A DNA stretch of 64,000 nt, taken from NCBI GenBank assembly GCA_004431415.1, contig QPMI01000133.1, positions 186,001-250,000 on the forward strand, given 5' to 3'. Within the stretch, counting starts at the first letter, position 1, and each line of letters begins with the position of its first letter. The notes under the pieces are model-generated. The model saw nothing but the letters and a program-made list of their open reading frames with translations, did not search any database and had not been told where the DNA came from. The position numbers and the translations under genes were made by a program. This document shows, in pieces, positions 1 through 9,800 of the stretch. The DNA comes from Cyanophora paradoxa (Eukaryota; Glaucocystophyceae; Cyanophorales; Cyanophoraceae).

Positions 1-255
1 GCCTTTGCTGCCGGAGTCCTATTTAATTTCAGCATTCTGACCAATTTAGGATATTTACGAGACGGGTCACTATTTGAAAACACGGTCCTAGCAAATGTGC
101 TTGCTGCGAACCCAACTATGACAGGCTTCGATCTAATGCATAGTGACTCGCATTTAATCACCCCACAGGCGTATAACTATGTGCAAATTATAACAAACGA
201 ATTTATAAATGTAAATGCATTCCGGCTTGATTTCCGGGGACGTTACCTAAACTAA
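1..255 (+). CDS. 3' end of an unrecognised protein (partial)
   Basis: The window opens inside an open frame that reads 84 codons and stops at a TAA at 253-255. The residues include LRDGSLFENTV and, at the end, FRLDFRGRYLN. I do not recognise the family. The base composition matches the viral genes that follow. The gene converges on the minus-strand capsid-type gene and overlaps its end by 9 bases, the tight packing expected in a polinton-like virus. It could be another structural protein. The N-terminus lies outside the window. Confidence 0.55.
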   Translation, partial: AFAAGVLFNFSILTNLGYLRDGSLFENTVLANVLAANPTMTGFDLMHSDSHLITPQAYNYVQIITNEFINVNAFRLDFRGRYLN

Positions 256-1137
256 AAATTGCAGTTCACCAGACCAAGGCAGGCCATTCAGTGATACATC
301 ATCACCATCTCTGTCGACAATGCGCAGTCGAAGAGAGGTCAGCACCAGGCGCTCTTCGATGGGGATCCACTCGCCGTCATTTTCCTGATTTATATAAACG
401 AACTTGCCAACATCCTGGCTCATCTGGATTCGAGCGAGCCCGTAATTACACATTGATTTAGCCCCACGGCGAAGCTTCGAAGCAAACGGCCGTAGCTCTT
501 CGCAGACAAGGAAGAGGTACTGGTCGCTGTTCATGTCGATTATCTTTGGAAATTCGACCGCGTAACCAAGTGCTATACTCTGCATTCTTCCGGTGAAATC
601 GACGCCGTACTCAGGGTGTGCAGGTGTTACTGGAATGCCAGCAACCTCGAGGTACCGCTCAGCTGCAGTTGCTGGTCTTTGCGGCCCTTCAAGCACAATA
701 GGAGACAGCTGGAGGGGCTCATTTCGGTTAAGCCCGAGCAGATTCGATAGAGCTTTAAACTGGCACGTCAGTGTGCAGGAACGGTTGCAATAGGCAGACA
801 TTTTCAGCGTCTCTGGGTCCCGAAATAGTTTAAAATACGCAATTGAGATCCCTTCTAGCTCAATATTGAATGATAGGCCAAAGTTGTAAATATCTGTTTC
901 GCCCAGATTTGCAGTCGTAATTATGCCAGGCTCAAACACCTCCACGTTTTGCGTTCCAAGGTAGGGAAAGGTGATGGAAAGATACTCAGCTTTAATGCTG
1001 GTGTAAAGGCTGTTTGCGAACTCACACTGGGTTAGTCGAACAGCAACTGGATTGATTATCGGTTCATTGATTTCGAGCACAAAGTTTGCCTCTGAATCGA
1101 TTGGCCTTCTGTCTCTGCTGTCAAACGTAAGCCGCAT
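247..1137 (-). CDS. PLV minor-capsid-type protein 1
   Basis: A 296-residue protein that begins MRLTFDSRDR and continues with alternating hydrophobic strands (FVLEINEPI, VAVRLTQCEF). Such an N-terminus, a self-description of strand-rich residues followed by a polar residue and N-S/T-x-Y, is typical of minor capsid or penton-like proteins of polinton-like and related viruses. The assignment rests on style and on position beside the major capsid gene, not on a catalytic motif. It is divergent from the next gene, with only 28 bases between their start codons, and the two share a similar N-terminal strand pattern, so they may be distant paralogues. Role inferred: vertex or cement protein of the virion. 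No signal peptide or membrane segment is seen. Confidence 0.5.
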   Translation of the reverse strand: MRLTFDSRDRRPIDSEANFVLEINEPIINPVAVRLTQCEFANSLYTSIKAEYLSITFPYLGTQNVEVFEPGIITTANLGETDIYNFGLSFNIELEGISIAYFKLFRDPETLKMSAYCNRSCTLTCQFKALSNLLGLNRNEPLQLSPIVLEGPQRPATAAERYLEVAGIPVTPAHPEYGVDFTGRMQSIALGYAVEFPKIIDMNSDQYLFLVCEELRPFASKLRRGAKSMCNYGLARIQMSQDVGKFVYINQENDGEWIPIEERLVLTSLRLRIVDRDGDDVSLNGLPWSGELQFLV

Positions 1138-1165
1138 TTTTATTCTCTAACTGATATAAAAAAAG
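1138..1165. promoter_or_regulatory. Divergent promoter between two capsid-type genes
   Basis: Only 28 bases separate two divergent start codons. The spacer is A/T-rich and holds a TATA-like GATATAAAAAAAG directly before the plus-strand ATG. Both genes must be driven from this spacer or from within each other's 5' end. Inference from position only. Confidence 0.35.
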
Positions 1166-2122
1166 ATGCCTACGGACTACGTCTGCATTGCAAGTCACCA
1201 AGCGGAGGAGCTGACATCCACCTCGAAATTTAAAGTAAGACTGCCTAAAGTTTATCAGGATGTGAAAGCCGTGCGCTTGGTATCAGCTGAGATCCCCAAC
1301 ACTATGAGCACAATTGATGTACTCGATCCGGCAGAGGATTTAGTCTTTAACACCTATATATATTGGTGCAAATATGATCCCACTAATGAAGGACCCGACC
1401 CACCTCAGGCCGGATTTGGAGCGTGGAATAACATTGCAATTCCACCTGGAAATTACGACGTCACCTCACTTGTGACAGAGATAAACGAAAGGTTGACGGG
1501 AACAGGAATCACGTGCACGTATAATTCAGCGATCAAATTAATAGGGTTCACAGCTAACTTCGAGTTCTTTATTGCTCTGATGTTGCCAACGAACCAGGGT
1601 GGGCGGGAAGTCAGAAACTACCAGGCCGTTGCAAGGGCTCAGCGAACTGCAAAGCTTCTAGGGCTGCGATCAATTCTACCGATTCGGTCAAAGACATTAT
1701 CTATAAATACTGAATATATAGCAGGCGCTTATGAGCCTGATGTCACTCCTGATGATCATGTGCTCTTACGAATTCCTGAAATTGGTGACCTTGTCAGTAT
1801 GCCGAACACGTCAATACCTGGCTTCTTCTCGAAGCTGAGCATTCCAAGCGTACTTCGTCCAGGCGAGATAGCATACTATGATTCAACTGAAGCACATCCT
1901 TTGTACAAGTATATTTATTCAAAGCTGGACCTCTACTCTGTGACTATTGAGATTTATGATTTTATGCAGCGAATTGCTGATTTAAATGGAGGTCCTGTCT
2001 CATTTATACTCGAAATTCGTTATGGCCCAGATGAACCCAATGGTGATGTTGTCTACGAGCTCGCCAAGCTTCAGCTCCAGAAAAGGTCAAAGACATATCC
2101 TTGGATCAATTCGTCAAACTGA
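1166..2122 (+). CDS. PLV minor-capsid/penton-type protein 2
   Basis: A 318-residue protein. Near the N-terminus it carries FKVRLPKVYQDVKAVRLVSAEIPN, the beta-strand block often seen in penton or minor capsid proteins of polinton-like viruses and relatives. The rest is strand-rich with no transmembrane segment. It lies 42 bases upstream of the major capsid gene on the same strand, and minor and major capsid genes are commonly adjacent in these viruses. Role inferred: single-jelly-roll penton or a minor capsid protein. A profile-profile or structure search would be needed to tell which of the two neighbouring proteins is the true penton. Confidence 0.55.
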   Translation: MPTDYVCIASHQAEELTSTSKFKVRLPKVYQDVKAVRLVSAEIPNTMSTIDVLDPAEDLVFNTYIYWCKYDPTNEGPDPPQAGFGAWNNIAIPPGNYDVTSLVTEINERLTGTGITCTYNSAIKLIGFTANFEFFIALMLPTNQGGREVRNYQAVARAQRTAKLLGLRSILPIRSKTLSINTEYIAGAYEPDVTPDDHVLLRIPEIGDLVSMPNTSIPGFFSKLSIPSVLRPGEIAYYDSTEAHPLYKYIYSKLDLYSVTIEIYDFMQRIADLNGGPVSFILEIRYGPDEPNGDVVYELAKLQLQKRSKTYPWINSSN

Positions 2123-2164
2123 GTCCCCGAATTATTTTCTTCCATTTGAATTATAAACACTTCA

Positions 2165-3553
2165 ATGGATGTTACCCAAAACTTGCAACGTCTTGGTCTA
2201 AAGGAGCTGCTCACAACTCCGCAGGAAGCTAAGGATTTCTTTATGAATAACGAGCTCATGCTGGGGATGACAAGCCAAACCAAACCGGTAAGGGTCGTCG
2301 TAAACCCGAGCAATGACTATGGAGACTGCTTCGGAAAGAGGGTTACTTATTTCCTGCCCCGTTACAATTTCCTTCAGGGGCTTGAACTCCAGTTTACCCT
2401 GCCCGAGCTGACCGCTTTTACTGGTGACACTGACCTGGTTCGCACTGGTTATCTGCGGTCTGTTGGTGCTCTTGTAAAGCGAATTGAAATAAAATATGCT
2501 TCCTACAGCTACATCGTCCCTGAAGACTGGCTTGTTCACAGCGCTCTGATTTTCAATGATGATGCACAGCTCAAAAAGAAATACCGGTCTGGTGGCTGGC
2601 TCCATGGAACCCCACCTCAGGGGACCAATCGCGCTGGAGGTATTTTCAGCGTAAAGATCCCCTGCCCCTGGGAGGGCTCAGTGCTTCCAATTGGTGCGCT
2701 CTCCGGCGAGGTGTCTGTCGAGGTTTGGTTCCGTGACCGCGCCCAGGGCTTCGTTGAGACCAGCTATGGTGGTAGGTTTGTATCAGAATATGCCGCAAAC
2801 GGTGATGCCTCTAAAGACGATGGCCTCGGAAGCGTAGGTGCTGCCGCTGCATCCCCTGCAAACATTGGCCAGAATATAACTCCCAATGTCCTCACTGTCA
2901 CTCCTGAAAAACCCGAGCTTTCGAATCCGAAGATTATAGCTCACTGCATCAACGTTGATGAGGCCACTTTTGCCCAGGTGATTGAGAAAGTCAAATCTTC
3001 GGGGATTGCGATTCCTGCAACTGAAGTTGGTTGGGTTGATGCTGACTCAATTACCTATGCAGGTGCTGGTGCGCCTACCCGGATTAATCTGTCTCAAATC
3101 AGTGGGCTCTGCTATGGCCTTTTTGTTAGCATTCGCAAGCAGACAAATATGAACCAAACTGATGGAAAACACAGCGTCCTGAAAACGGAGGCCAATGCTC
3201 GTGATATAACTATTTCCTGCGAATTGAATGGCCAGCGTCTCTATTCTAACGAGCCAGTGCCACTCCTTCAAGGTGCAGAACTCATTGCTGATGTGTTCAA
3301 ATGCTCAAATCTCGATGCACCTCTTAACAGATATGTGCTGAGTGGATTGCCATTTTGCATTAGTGGAGATCAATCGATCCGAAATGCAGCTCAAACTGGT
3401 TTCGTGGATCTCACCAACAGTAGCAGTTGCTTCTTGAATATAATGAACCCTGCCGCTTATGATGCAGCCAACAAGATTTACGTTCAAGTCCGCGCTCTCC
3501 TGCACACTGTCCTGATTGTGGATGCTGCAGGCCTCCGCAAGGTGAACCTCTAA
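2165..3553 (+). CDS. MCP: PLV major capsid protein (double jelly-roll, predicted)
   Basis: A 462-residue, strand-rich protein. It has an early block (GKRVTYFLPRYNF, LQGLELQFTLPEL) and a later run around residues 110-125 (KRIEIKYASYSYIVPEDWL) typical of PLV/Maverick double-jelly-roll capsid proteins, and its length fits that family. It sits between the penton-type gene and the packaging ATPase gene, the usual morphogenesis cluster. Spacing to the ATPase gene is 17 bases. The reading frame is intact with no stop or frameshift, so the element could be young or still functional. Assignment is from size, strand pattern and gene order; no short diagnostic motif exists for this family. Confidence 0.75.
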   Translation: MDVTQNLQRLGLKELLTTPQEAKDFFMNNELMLGMTSQTKPVRVVVNPSNDYGDCFGKRVTYFLPRYNFLQGLELQFTLPELTAFTGDTDLVRTGYLRSVGALVKRIEIKYASYSYIVPEDWLVHSALIFNDDAQLKKKYRSGGWLHGTPPQGTNRAGGIFSVKIPCPWEGSVLPIGALSGEVSVEVWFRDRAQGFVETSYGGRFVSEYAANGDASKDDGLGSVGAAAASPANIGQNITPNVLTVTPEKPELSNPKIIAHCINVDEATFAQVIEKVKSSGIAIPATEVGWVDADSITYAGAGAPTRINLSQISGLCYGLFVSIRKQTNMNQTDGKHSVLKTEANARDITISCELNGQRLYSNEPVPLLQGAELIADVFKCSNLDAPLNRYVLSGLPFCISGDQSIRNAAQTGFVDLTNSSSCFLNIMNPAAYDAANKIYVQVRALLHTVLIVDAAGLRKVNL

Positions 3554-3570
3554 TTTCACCGACTATCTTT

Positions 3571-4326
3571 TTGATGGATGGGTCAGACGAGCTCGCACAG
3601 TTCCAGCCGGGAGATATAAGGGTTCCATTCAAAGCCCTATTTATTTCAAAGTCTAATAGCGGCAAGTCTTTCTATTGCACCAAACATCTGCTAAGACTGC
3701 TGTATCCAAAGATCAATCGAGTCGTCGTGTTTACGGCCACCAAATTCAATGGTGAATATGCTGGAATAACAAATGAGCTTTACGACGATTTTCAGCCCTC
3801 TATCGTTGCAGAGATAATTGACTCACAGCGCAAGCTGATCGAAAACAAAAAGAAAGCGCCACAGATATTGCTTGTATTGGATGACCTCGTTGCTGCATCT
3901 GAAACTGTTGATCTTCGAAACAGCAAGGTTGTTAATCGACTTTTTATGCAGTGCCGCCATTTTTGCATTTCTACGATTTTAATGTCGCAAAAACTGACTG
4001 CTTTGAGTCAATCTATAAGATCGAACTCCGACTATTGTTTTTTCTTCAGTTACTCTAATCACACGGAGCTGGAGGCCATTTATAGAGAGTTTAGCCATCT
4101 CCCAAAAGAAGAATTTATAGCTTTATTTGAAACCTGGGCGCACGATTATCAGTGCCTAGTCCTGGATGGAACTAAATATGATACTGCCTGGTACGTTGAC
4201 AAGGCTGCAGAAGATAAGAGCTTTCGCTTCTCTAAATGGCTAAGACAAAAAGAAGAAGAAGGCCCTAAGACGGAAGAGTCTCTTGTAAGCTCTAAGAAGA
4301 AACGCCGATTTAAAATATCAGTATAA
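3571..4326 (+). CDS. A32/FtsK-HerA-like genome-packaging ATPase
   Basis: A 251-residue P-loop ATPase that would pump viral DNA into the capsid. Walker A is SKSNSGKS at residues 26-33. Walker B is ILLVLDDLV at about residues 104-112. After it comes the FMQCRHFCISTILMSQKL block and then a QSIRSNSDYCFFF segment, the order found in packaging ATPases of polintons, virophages and giant viruses. The last 30 residues are Lys/Glu-rich. It follows the capsid gene by 17 bases and is followed 9 bases later by a coiled-coil protein, so these genes may share transcription signals. The frame is intact. Confidence 0.85.
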   Translation: MMDGSDELAQFQPGDIRVPFKALFISKSNSGKSFYCTKHLLRLLYPKINRVVVFTATKFNGEYAGITNELYDDFQPSIVAEIIDSQRKLIENKKKAPQILLVLDDLVAASETVDLRNSKVVNRLFMQCRHFCISTILMSQKLTALSQSIRSNSDYCFFFSYSNHTELEAIYREFSHLPKEEFIALFETWAHDYQCLVLDGTKYDTAWYVDKAAEDKSFRFSKWLRQKEEEGPKTEESLVSSKKKRRFKISV

Positions 4327-4335
4327 GAGTATTAG

Positions 4336-4974
4336 ATGGGTCGCGGGATTCCTAAGAAGGGCTATCGTGAACGACGCAAGGTTAATATATCTGAGCCGAA
4401 TGCCCCGCTGATTGAGAGCGGTGCCACAGAGGGCGCAGCTGTTGCTGAACCTAGCGGGGAGCTTGCAAGCGACCCCCAACTAAATGCCCCTGTGGCGAAA
4501 ACAATTGCCTCTGCAGCTGCTGGGGCCAGTGCAACCGACGATCGTCACGCCCAGGCTAAAACTGTAAACGAAATGCAGTCCGATATCGACGCCGACGCGG
4601 CAAGGATACTGCAGGCACTGGCTAGCGAGCCGCGGTACTCTGGACCTAAAATAAAAGCGCCAACCGTAAGCAAAACACAGTTCGATGAGCTTGCAGCGAA
4701 ATTGCGCGATCTAGAAGCTAGGTCATCGAATATTGAATCGTATGTGAAGGAAAAGCAAGAGAGAGCAAAGATCCGCGACATGTTGCGCAGCGAAATGTTT
4801 AAGCACAGACCCATGGACGTGCCGGATTTGCGGTATCTGAAAAACGAAAAAGAGAAGGCCTCACAAGCTCTCGATGACGCTGCTGTGAAGCCCGCAACGC
4901 CTTATGTGTCTGAGCCCAATTCTACAAGCTCTCAATTGAAGGGAGCGATGGGTGGCCGGAGGATTCGACTGTAA
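4336..4974 (+). CDS. Unrecognised Ala-rich coiled-coil protein of the PLV
   Basis: A 212-residue protein. It has a basic N-terminus (MGRGIPKKGYRERRK), an Ala-rich low-complexity middle, a predicted coiled coil at about residues 110-145 (TQFDELAAKLRDLEARSSNIE) and a basic C-terminus (MGGRRIRL). I do not recognise the family. It is the last gene of the plus-strand capsid and packaging run. The shape (basic ends plus a coiled coil) would suit a scaffold or an internal DNA-binding virion protein, but that is a guess. Its 3' end overlaps the convergent minus-strand gene by 53 bases. Confidence 0.6.
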   Translation: MGRGIPKKGYRERRKVNISEPNAPLIESGATEGAAVAEPSGELASDPQLNAPVAKTIASAAAGASATDDRHAQAKTVNEMQSDIDADAARILQALASEPRYSGPKIKAPTVSKTQFDELAAKLRDLEARSSNIESYVKEKQERAKIRDMLRSEMFKHRPMDVPDLRYLKNEKEKASQALDDAAVKPATPYVSEPNSTSSQLKGAMGGRRIRL

Positions 4975-5230
4975 AGTCCGGCAGATCAGGCAGATCGACG
5001 TGGCTCGACGCAAGCAAGTCTTGGCTTGCGCCCTCTTCAACTGTAGGACGTCGCTGATGCAAAGTCGCATCATCTAATTGACAGACTTCGAAAGCGTGCT
5101 GCAGTTCACGCTTGTCGTATTCACGCAGATGCGGCCAAGACAGTAGCCATTCAGCATATTTCGGATCGCTTACAACAACCTTAAGATGAGTCTCTCCTCG
5201 GTACTTCCCAAATCGAATTGTTCCTGGCAT
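4922..5230 (-). CDS. Small ExoX-C-like domain protein
   Basis: A 102-residue protein. Its N-terminal third, FGKYRGETHLKVVVSDPKYA followed by EWLL, resembles the small domain found at the C-terminus of exonuclease X-type proteins and in many viral proteins (pattern FGKYKGKxLxxVxxxDPxYxxWLL). No nuclease catalytic residues are present, so it is an isolated accessory domain, not an exonuclease by itself. The second half is acidic and looks disordered. It overlaps the preceding plus-strand gene tail to tail. Its role, perhaps nucleic-acid binding in replication or repair, is inferred from the domain only. Confidence 0.5.
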   Translation of the reverse strand: MPGTIRFGKYRGETHLKVVVSDPKYAEWLLSWPHLREYDKRELQHAFEVCQLDDATLHQRRPTVEEGASQDLLASSHVDLPDLPDFTVESSGHPSLPSIESL

Positions 5231-5335
5231 TCTTTGAATTATATCTCGGATTTATTTTCGGAATTTAACGCACCCCACTGCGATTGATGTCTTAAAATTA
5301 TTTCGCTCATCATATATAACGAGAGCCGCGCGCAA
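5231..5335. promoter_or_regulatory. Divergent promoter region
   Basis: A 105-base A/T-rich spacer between two divergent start codons. It contains CATATATAAC at 5311-5320, a TATA-like box 16 bases before the ATG of the plus-strand small basic gene. On the other side, the minus-strand gene begins directly at the spacer edge. Confidence 0.35.
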
Positions 5336-5611
5336 ATGGACACTTATTCATCACCCAAACGTCCCGGGCGGAAACCAATTGTCGTCACCCCTGAGATCGC
5401 CGCAGCTCGGAAGGCTAAGCGTGCCGAGAACCATCGCCGCAGATATAATGAGGATCCGGAGTACCGTCGGCGCCACATCGAAGCCAGTCTGAAATATCAA
5501 CGCAATAATACCGAGAATCATCTGCAGGCTAATCGCCGGTATCGCAATCGAATTTACGAAAAATTAGCTCTGCTCGAGTCCCTGCAAAACAGCGTAGTTA
5601 TAGCGCTTTAA
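5336..5611 (+). CDS. Small basic protein of the PLV
   Basis: A 91-residue, strongly basic protein (many Arg, Lys, His and Tyr). It has a repeated pattern of the type AENHRRRYNEDPEYRRRH. Similar short, Arg/Tyr/Asn-rich helical proteins occur in large DNA viruses and resemble basic-region transcription factor helices, but I cannot assign a family. The start is preceded by a TATA-like element. The likely role is binding nucleic acid (packaging or transcription control); this is inferred from composition only. Confidence 0.45.
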   Translation: MDTYSSPKRPGRKPIVVTPEIAAARKAKRAENHRRRYNEDPEYRRRHIEASLKYQRNNTENHLQANRRYRNRIYEKLALLESLQNSVVIAL

Positions 5612-5663
5612 AGGATGGCAATAAGCCAAAGGAAAGGAGCCGCGGGCGGGCGGCCTTTCTTTT
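5612..5663. terminator. Hairpin between convergent PLV genes
   Basis: The 52-base spacer between the basic protein gene and the integrase gene contains AAAGGAGCCGCGGGCGGGCG followed by GCCTTTCTTTTT. The arms AAAGG-CCGC and GCGG-CCTTT can pair with a two-base bulge, with a T-run after the stem. It may act as a shared 3'-end signal for the two convergent genes; this is inference. Confidence 0.3.
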
Positions 5664-6851
5664 TCACGCTCGCGGTCGCAGCGTTCGCGTATTGCTAGGG
5701 GCTGAGTACGCTGCAGTTTTATTCTGGAACGACGAATACCAGCGCCTTGTTACGCCCCCTGGGTTCAGCTTCTCTGTGCCTGCAGTCAACAGTTGCTTCT
5801 GCACACGCTCAAGCTTGCGTGCCCTCTCGATATCGCTCTTGTCTAAATTCTCCTGCATCAGATTAATCTCTTTCTTCCTGCGCTGCTGCGCTCGCTGTGC
5901 TGCATTGCCCGCACGACGTTCCTCTGAATCTGCCGCTACTTTTAATAGTCGCTGGTAGGTCACAGCTTTGTCGTAGCCCGAAAGCGTAAATTTGAGCAGC
6001 GGCCCAAAGCCACCTATCTCCGTAATCGTATAGATTTCTTTAGAATACGTCGGCTTTGATGACTTGTCGAATCGCTGACGCTCTAGCTGCACACGCACTC
6101 GATCACCTATCTTGAAGTCCGCTTGCGCAAAGTAATGCTGCTGCTCGTAAGCCTCTCGCTGATAATCGTTGCGAGCAATCGTCTCCTTTGGATTCTCGGC
6201 TGCTGCGTTCGGCGACGTACCGATTGACCTATGCTCTGATGAATTATAATTGCGCAAGAAAGCAGGCAGCTTATCGATATATCTGTCCGTGTCGTACGCA
6301 TCCATGTACTTTGCAATGATGCGCTTAAGCGTACCATTAAATCTCTCTATTTTGCCGTTCGCTTGCGGGCGATGCGCCTCCACTGCATTATGCTTGATTC
6401 CCATACTCGCCAGCATTGCTGCTGCGGTTCCCTTAAACTCCTGATCGGTCTGAATGACGTCCGGCTTCGAGGGGAGCTCATCAATCAATTTCTTCAAACT
6501 CGCTAGCAGAGTGCTTTCCGATTTCGTCTTCATAGGAATGCTATACGCTTTACGCGTCGTCACATCAATACCGTTCATAATAAAAGTAATCCCTCGATTT
6601 GTTCTTGCATACGGGGTCACATCAATCAGATCAACTTCGTAGTACTTTTCGGGCTCCTCGTAAATAATGCTGGTGGACGGCTTTTCCTTCACGGGTTTCG
6701 CAAAACGCTGTGCCGTCGTTAATTTCGAAAGCACGTCCTGCACTTTTGATAGCGGTAAATTGAGCCGCTTAGCTATCCGCGCCGCAGACTGAAAGCCAGT
6801 TTCCGGATCGTAATAAGCTTGTTTAATTCGACTCGCCTGCTCGGTACTCAT
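5664..6851 (-). CDS. Polinton-type DDE integrase (RVE family)
   Basis: A 395-residue retroviral-type integrase that would insert the element into host chromosomes. The N-terminal 50 residues form a helix-turn-helix-like region (SAARIAKRLNLPLSKVQDVL). The catalytic core has Asp74 in YYEVDLIDV, Asp136 in VIQTDQEFKG and Glu169 in GKIERFNGT, the D-D-E triad with normal spacing. The region after the core (FKIGDRVRVQLERQRF, then YTITEIGG) has the SH3-like C-terminal pattern of integrases. The gene starts inside the 3' end of the DNA polymerase gene (29-base overlap) on the same strand, so the two form a replication/integration unit. The frame is intact. Confidence 0.9.
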   Translation of the reverse strand: MSTEQASRIKQAYYDPETGFQSAARIAKRLNLPLSKVQDVLSKLTTAQRFAKPVKEKPSTSIIYEEPEKYYEVDLIDVTPYARTNRGITFIMNGIDVTTRKAYSIPMKTKSESTLLASLKKLIDELPSKPDVIQTDQEFKGTAAAMLASMGIKHNAVEAHRPQANGKIERFNGTLKRIIAKYMDAYDTDRYIDKLPAFLRNYNSSEHRSIGTSPNAAAENPKETIARNDYQREAYEQQHYFAQADFKIGDRVRVQLERQRFDKSSKPTYSKEIYTITEIGGFGPLLKFTLSGYDKAVTYQRLLKVAADSEERRAGNAAQRAQQRRKKEINLMQENLDKSDIERARKLERVQKQLLTAGTEKLNPGGVTRRWYSSFQNKTAAYSAPSNTRTLRPRA

Positions 6852-9800
6852 GGGGGACGCTACTATAGTACTCGTCCGAAATTATCTTGCGCTTTGTATA
6901 CTGCGACCTGTTCAGCTGTCGAGCAAACGGAATTTGGATCATGGAACTAAAGCTGATTCCGCTCTCCCGTTGCCGCCCGTTCGGTTTATAAACACGGGCC
7001 AGCTTTGATTCGATTGTGCATTTGGGTTGGTACGCGGGATCCTCGAGCATGCACCTGTAAGCTTCCAGAGCGATCCTGCGGTCGAGGGCCCCCTTCCTCG
7101 CCTCTGGTTCGTCTGGCAGCCAGTGCTCCTGGATCCACGATTGCGGAATCCCCTTTGCGCGTACATGCAGATCAAACTGCGCGTCGCTGTCCCGTACAAA
7201 TAAACAAGTATAAAGCTTCGGCCCAATAAAGTACGCTTCCACAATCCGCCCTTTAATGTCACAGTCAAGTTTCCCTAGTTCCTGCCTGCAAATGTCCGCA
7301 TCTGTTGCTGTCGCTATATCATATGCTGGCTTCATATAACCCTTTGCCCGCAGCAGATCGGCGTATTTTCGATGGACAATCAAAGAGTCCGTATCAGTAT
7401 AAAACGGCATTGCATCAATGTTCCAGTATGCGCCTATTTCAATTAGAAACCTGTCCATGATCTCCCGCGAATATGACAGAATAAATGCGCCAATAAAGCA
7501 CGGTTTAGAGACAGCTCTATCACGCTTGGACTCCTCAATCTCGTACGTGACAAACATCCGCGTGTCTGACTCGATCGAAATGTCTGTGATCTGCGCTGAT
7601 CGCTGAATTTCTCGAAATCGCTTGTACGATGTGACTAGATCCGAGGTGGTGATGACAGGCCGCTGGCAATATTTACCGTAAAGGCCATTCATGGAAATCT
7701 TTGACGTCGCGTACTGAGCTGTCCCCTTGCGAGATCTAGCTTTCTGGCAGTACATACGCTCCATGTAGGTCTTGAATATTTGATCTTTTCCGTCAAACAG
7801 GTAGACCTCGTGCACCTTTGTCACCTCGCACCCCAGCTTAATTGCACGATTAATATCGACTGACGTATACCAGCCGCGCTCAATCGGCTTAAGATTAGAC
7901 CAGCCTAGATTTGATTCATGCCGCGGCAGCGGAGAGAGCAGCAGATTTTGCGGAATTGTCACGTCCACGCACGCAATAAACATCAGCGAACGCTGACTCG
8001 ATTGGACAAATTTGCAGAATCTGTCCAGTGCATCGGGCGACGTAATATGCTTGTACTTACCAGTCGGAAACCAATTCTCGTACATTGCCGTCGGATACAA
8101 GCTTACGACATCCAAGTCGACTAAATAATCATCCGGGCCCGATGAGACGAATTTGCGTTTAAACGGGAGACACCGCCCACCGTATATTGCCTGGCGCAGC
8201 ACCTGATCATCCTTGTAGGTCGGCAGCGAAATTGGATTGATCAACGTCTGCCGATGAATCTGGAACGCCATTGCCGAAGCTGTGGTTGTTTGCGTTGTGT
8301 TAACGTTTAAGCCGTACAGATCGAAGACTGCTGTCGAATATTTAATGTAAAGCTCTGTCATTGCCTTAACGTCGTCTTCCACGTACGGCTCCCATTCAGA
8401 TTTAAAGCGCTCAACGTCCTCCCACGTTTTAATCTTGCTATGATCAAAATCTCCCTTTACGTTAGTGCAGCCGTAGTCCTTGCAGGCCTGTTTGAGCGAA
8501 GCCTGGATGTGCAGGCACGGATCAAACGTACTTATAGGCCCGCCTGCAGCCGTTTTCCACGACATATTCTTGATCTTGCCGTTCGACCGCAGAACGTTCA
8601 CAGCTGCATTCGGTCGATTTATCACGAGCCATTTGTAGACAAATATATAATCGAAACCAGATCCATTGTAGAACACCAGCGTCGTCTTCTCGCTGCGGCG
8701 CTCGAGCCAGCGCATGAATATATCCAGCGTTTGCTCGCCATAAATTAACTCGCACGAGGACACCCCTCCTCTCTCAATCGTGCAATAGCTGACAGCGTAC
8801 GGGACGTGCGTTTTACCATCGGCAGCAAACGTTTCGAAGTCCGCGCAGACGACGCTGTCCAACGCTGTAAATTCTGTCTCCGGTTTGCAGGGCTTGATCT
8901 GCCGCCCGATCACGTTTTGACGGCGCGTCATCTCCTGGCACTCTGATGAATGATCTTTTCTGGGGTCGTACGCGCGTTTGCAGTTATTGCAGAACGTGCA
9001 TTGCTCCGCATGTGTCGCCAAATCAAACATCTTACCGCAGCAAGGGCACCGCTCCAGACCTAGTGTCGCCTCCTTTTTAATCAGATAGCAATGCCCATCG
9101 ATGTTGCAGAGAATTGCACGCTTCGAATAATCAAACTGGGTTCGAAAAAGCTCCTTGAATTTCGTGTTTGTCCACTCCGTCACAGTTGCATCTATCGAAT
9201 AAAATCCGCAGATCGCTTCCACTGTGCTGCGATCAAGAGATATCATGCCCTTTCCCAATCCGAGCCGCTCTCGAATAGATGCATAGGGTGCCTTTGCCAG
9301 CTTTTCGATTACTGTCTTCAGGCTCAGTCCGCGTGGATCTAATTTAACGTACTCAAAGCATTCGAGCACGCAGTCATTCGCTGGGGACATCGGGCAGTAT
9401 AGCTTATCGACTGTCCTATGATAAAATGGCAATTTCGGAACATTGCCCAGGGCGCCAGCCGCGTTGTCTGCAATTAACACCTCGATCAATATTACCACCC
9501 AAATATCGTCCTCCTGATATGACAATTGCGCTGACATCCACTGCGCAATCCGCTCATCTAAACTCTCAGTCAAAGTCTGCAACCCGTTCTGTCTGATTTG
9601 AATTAGCTGGGTCGTATACATGTGATTATTGTCAAAGCGGAACCGGATTATCACAAATCGCCCTATCATCTCCGCAACGCCCAGCTGCCCGAGGATGTCA
9701 ATCGTTAAATTCTTGACCGACTCAGGATCGAAGTTGGGCTCAATCGCATATACGTGCTTATCAAACAGCAAATTCGGATAGCGGTGATGCCTGTGAGAAA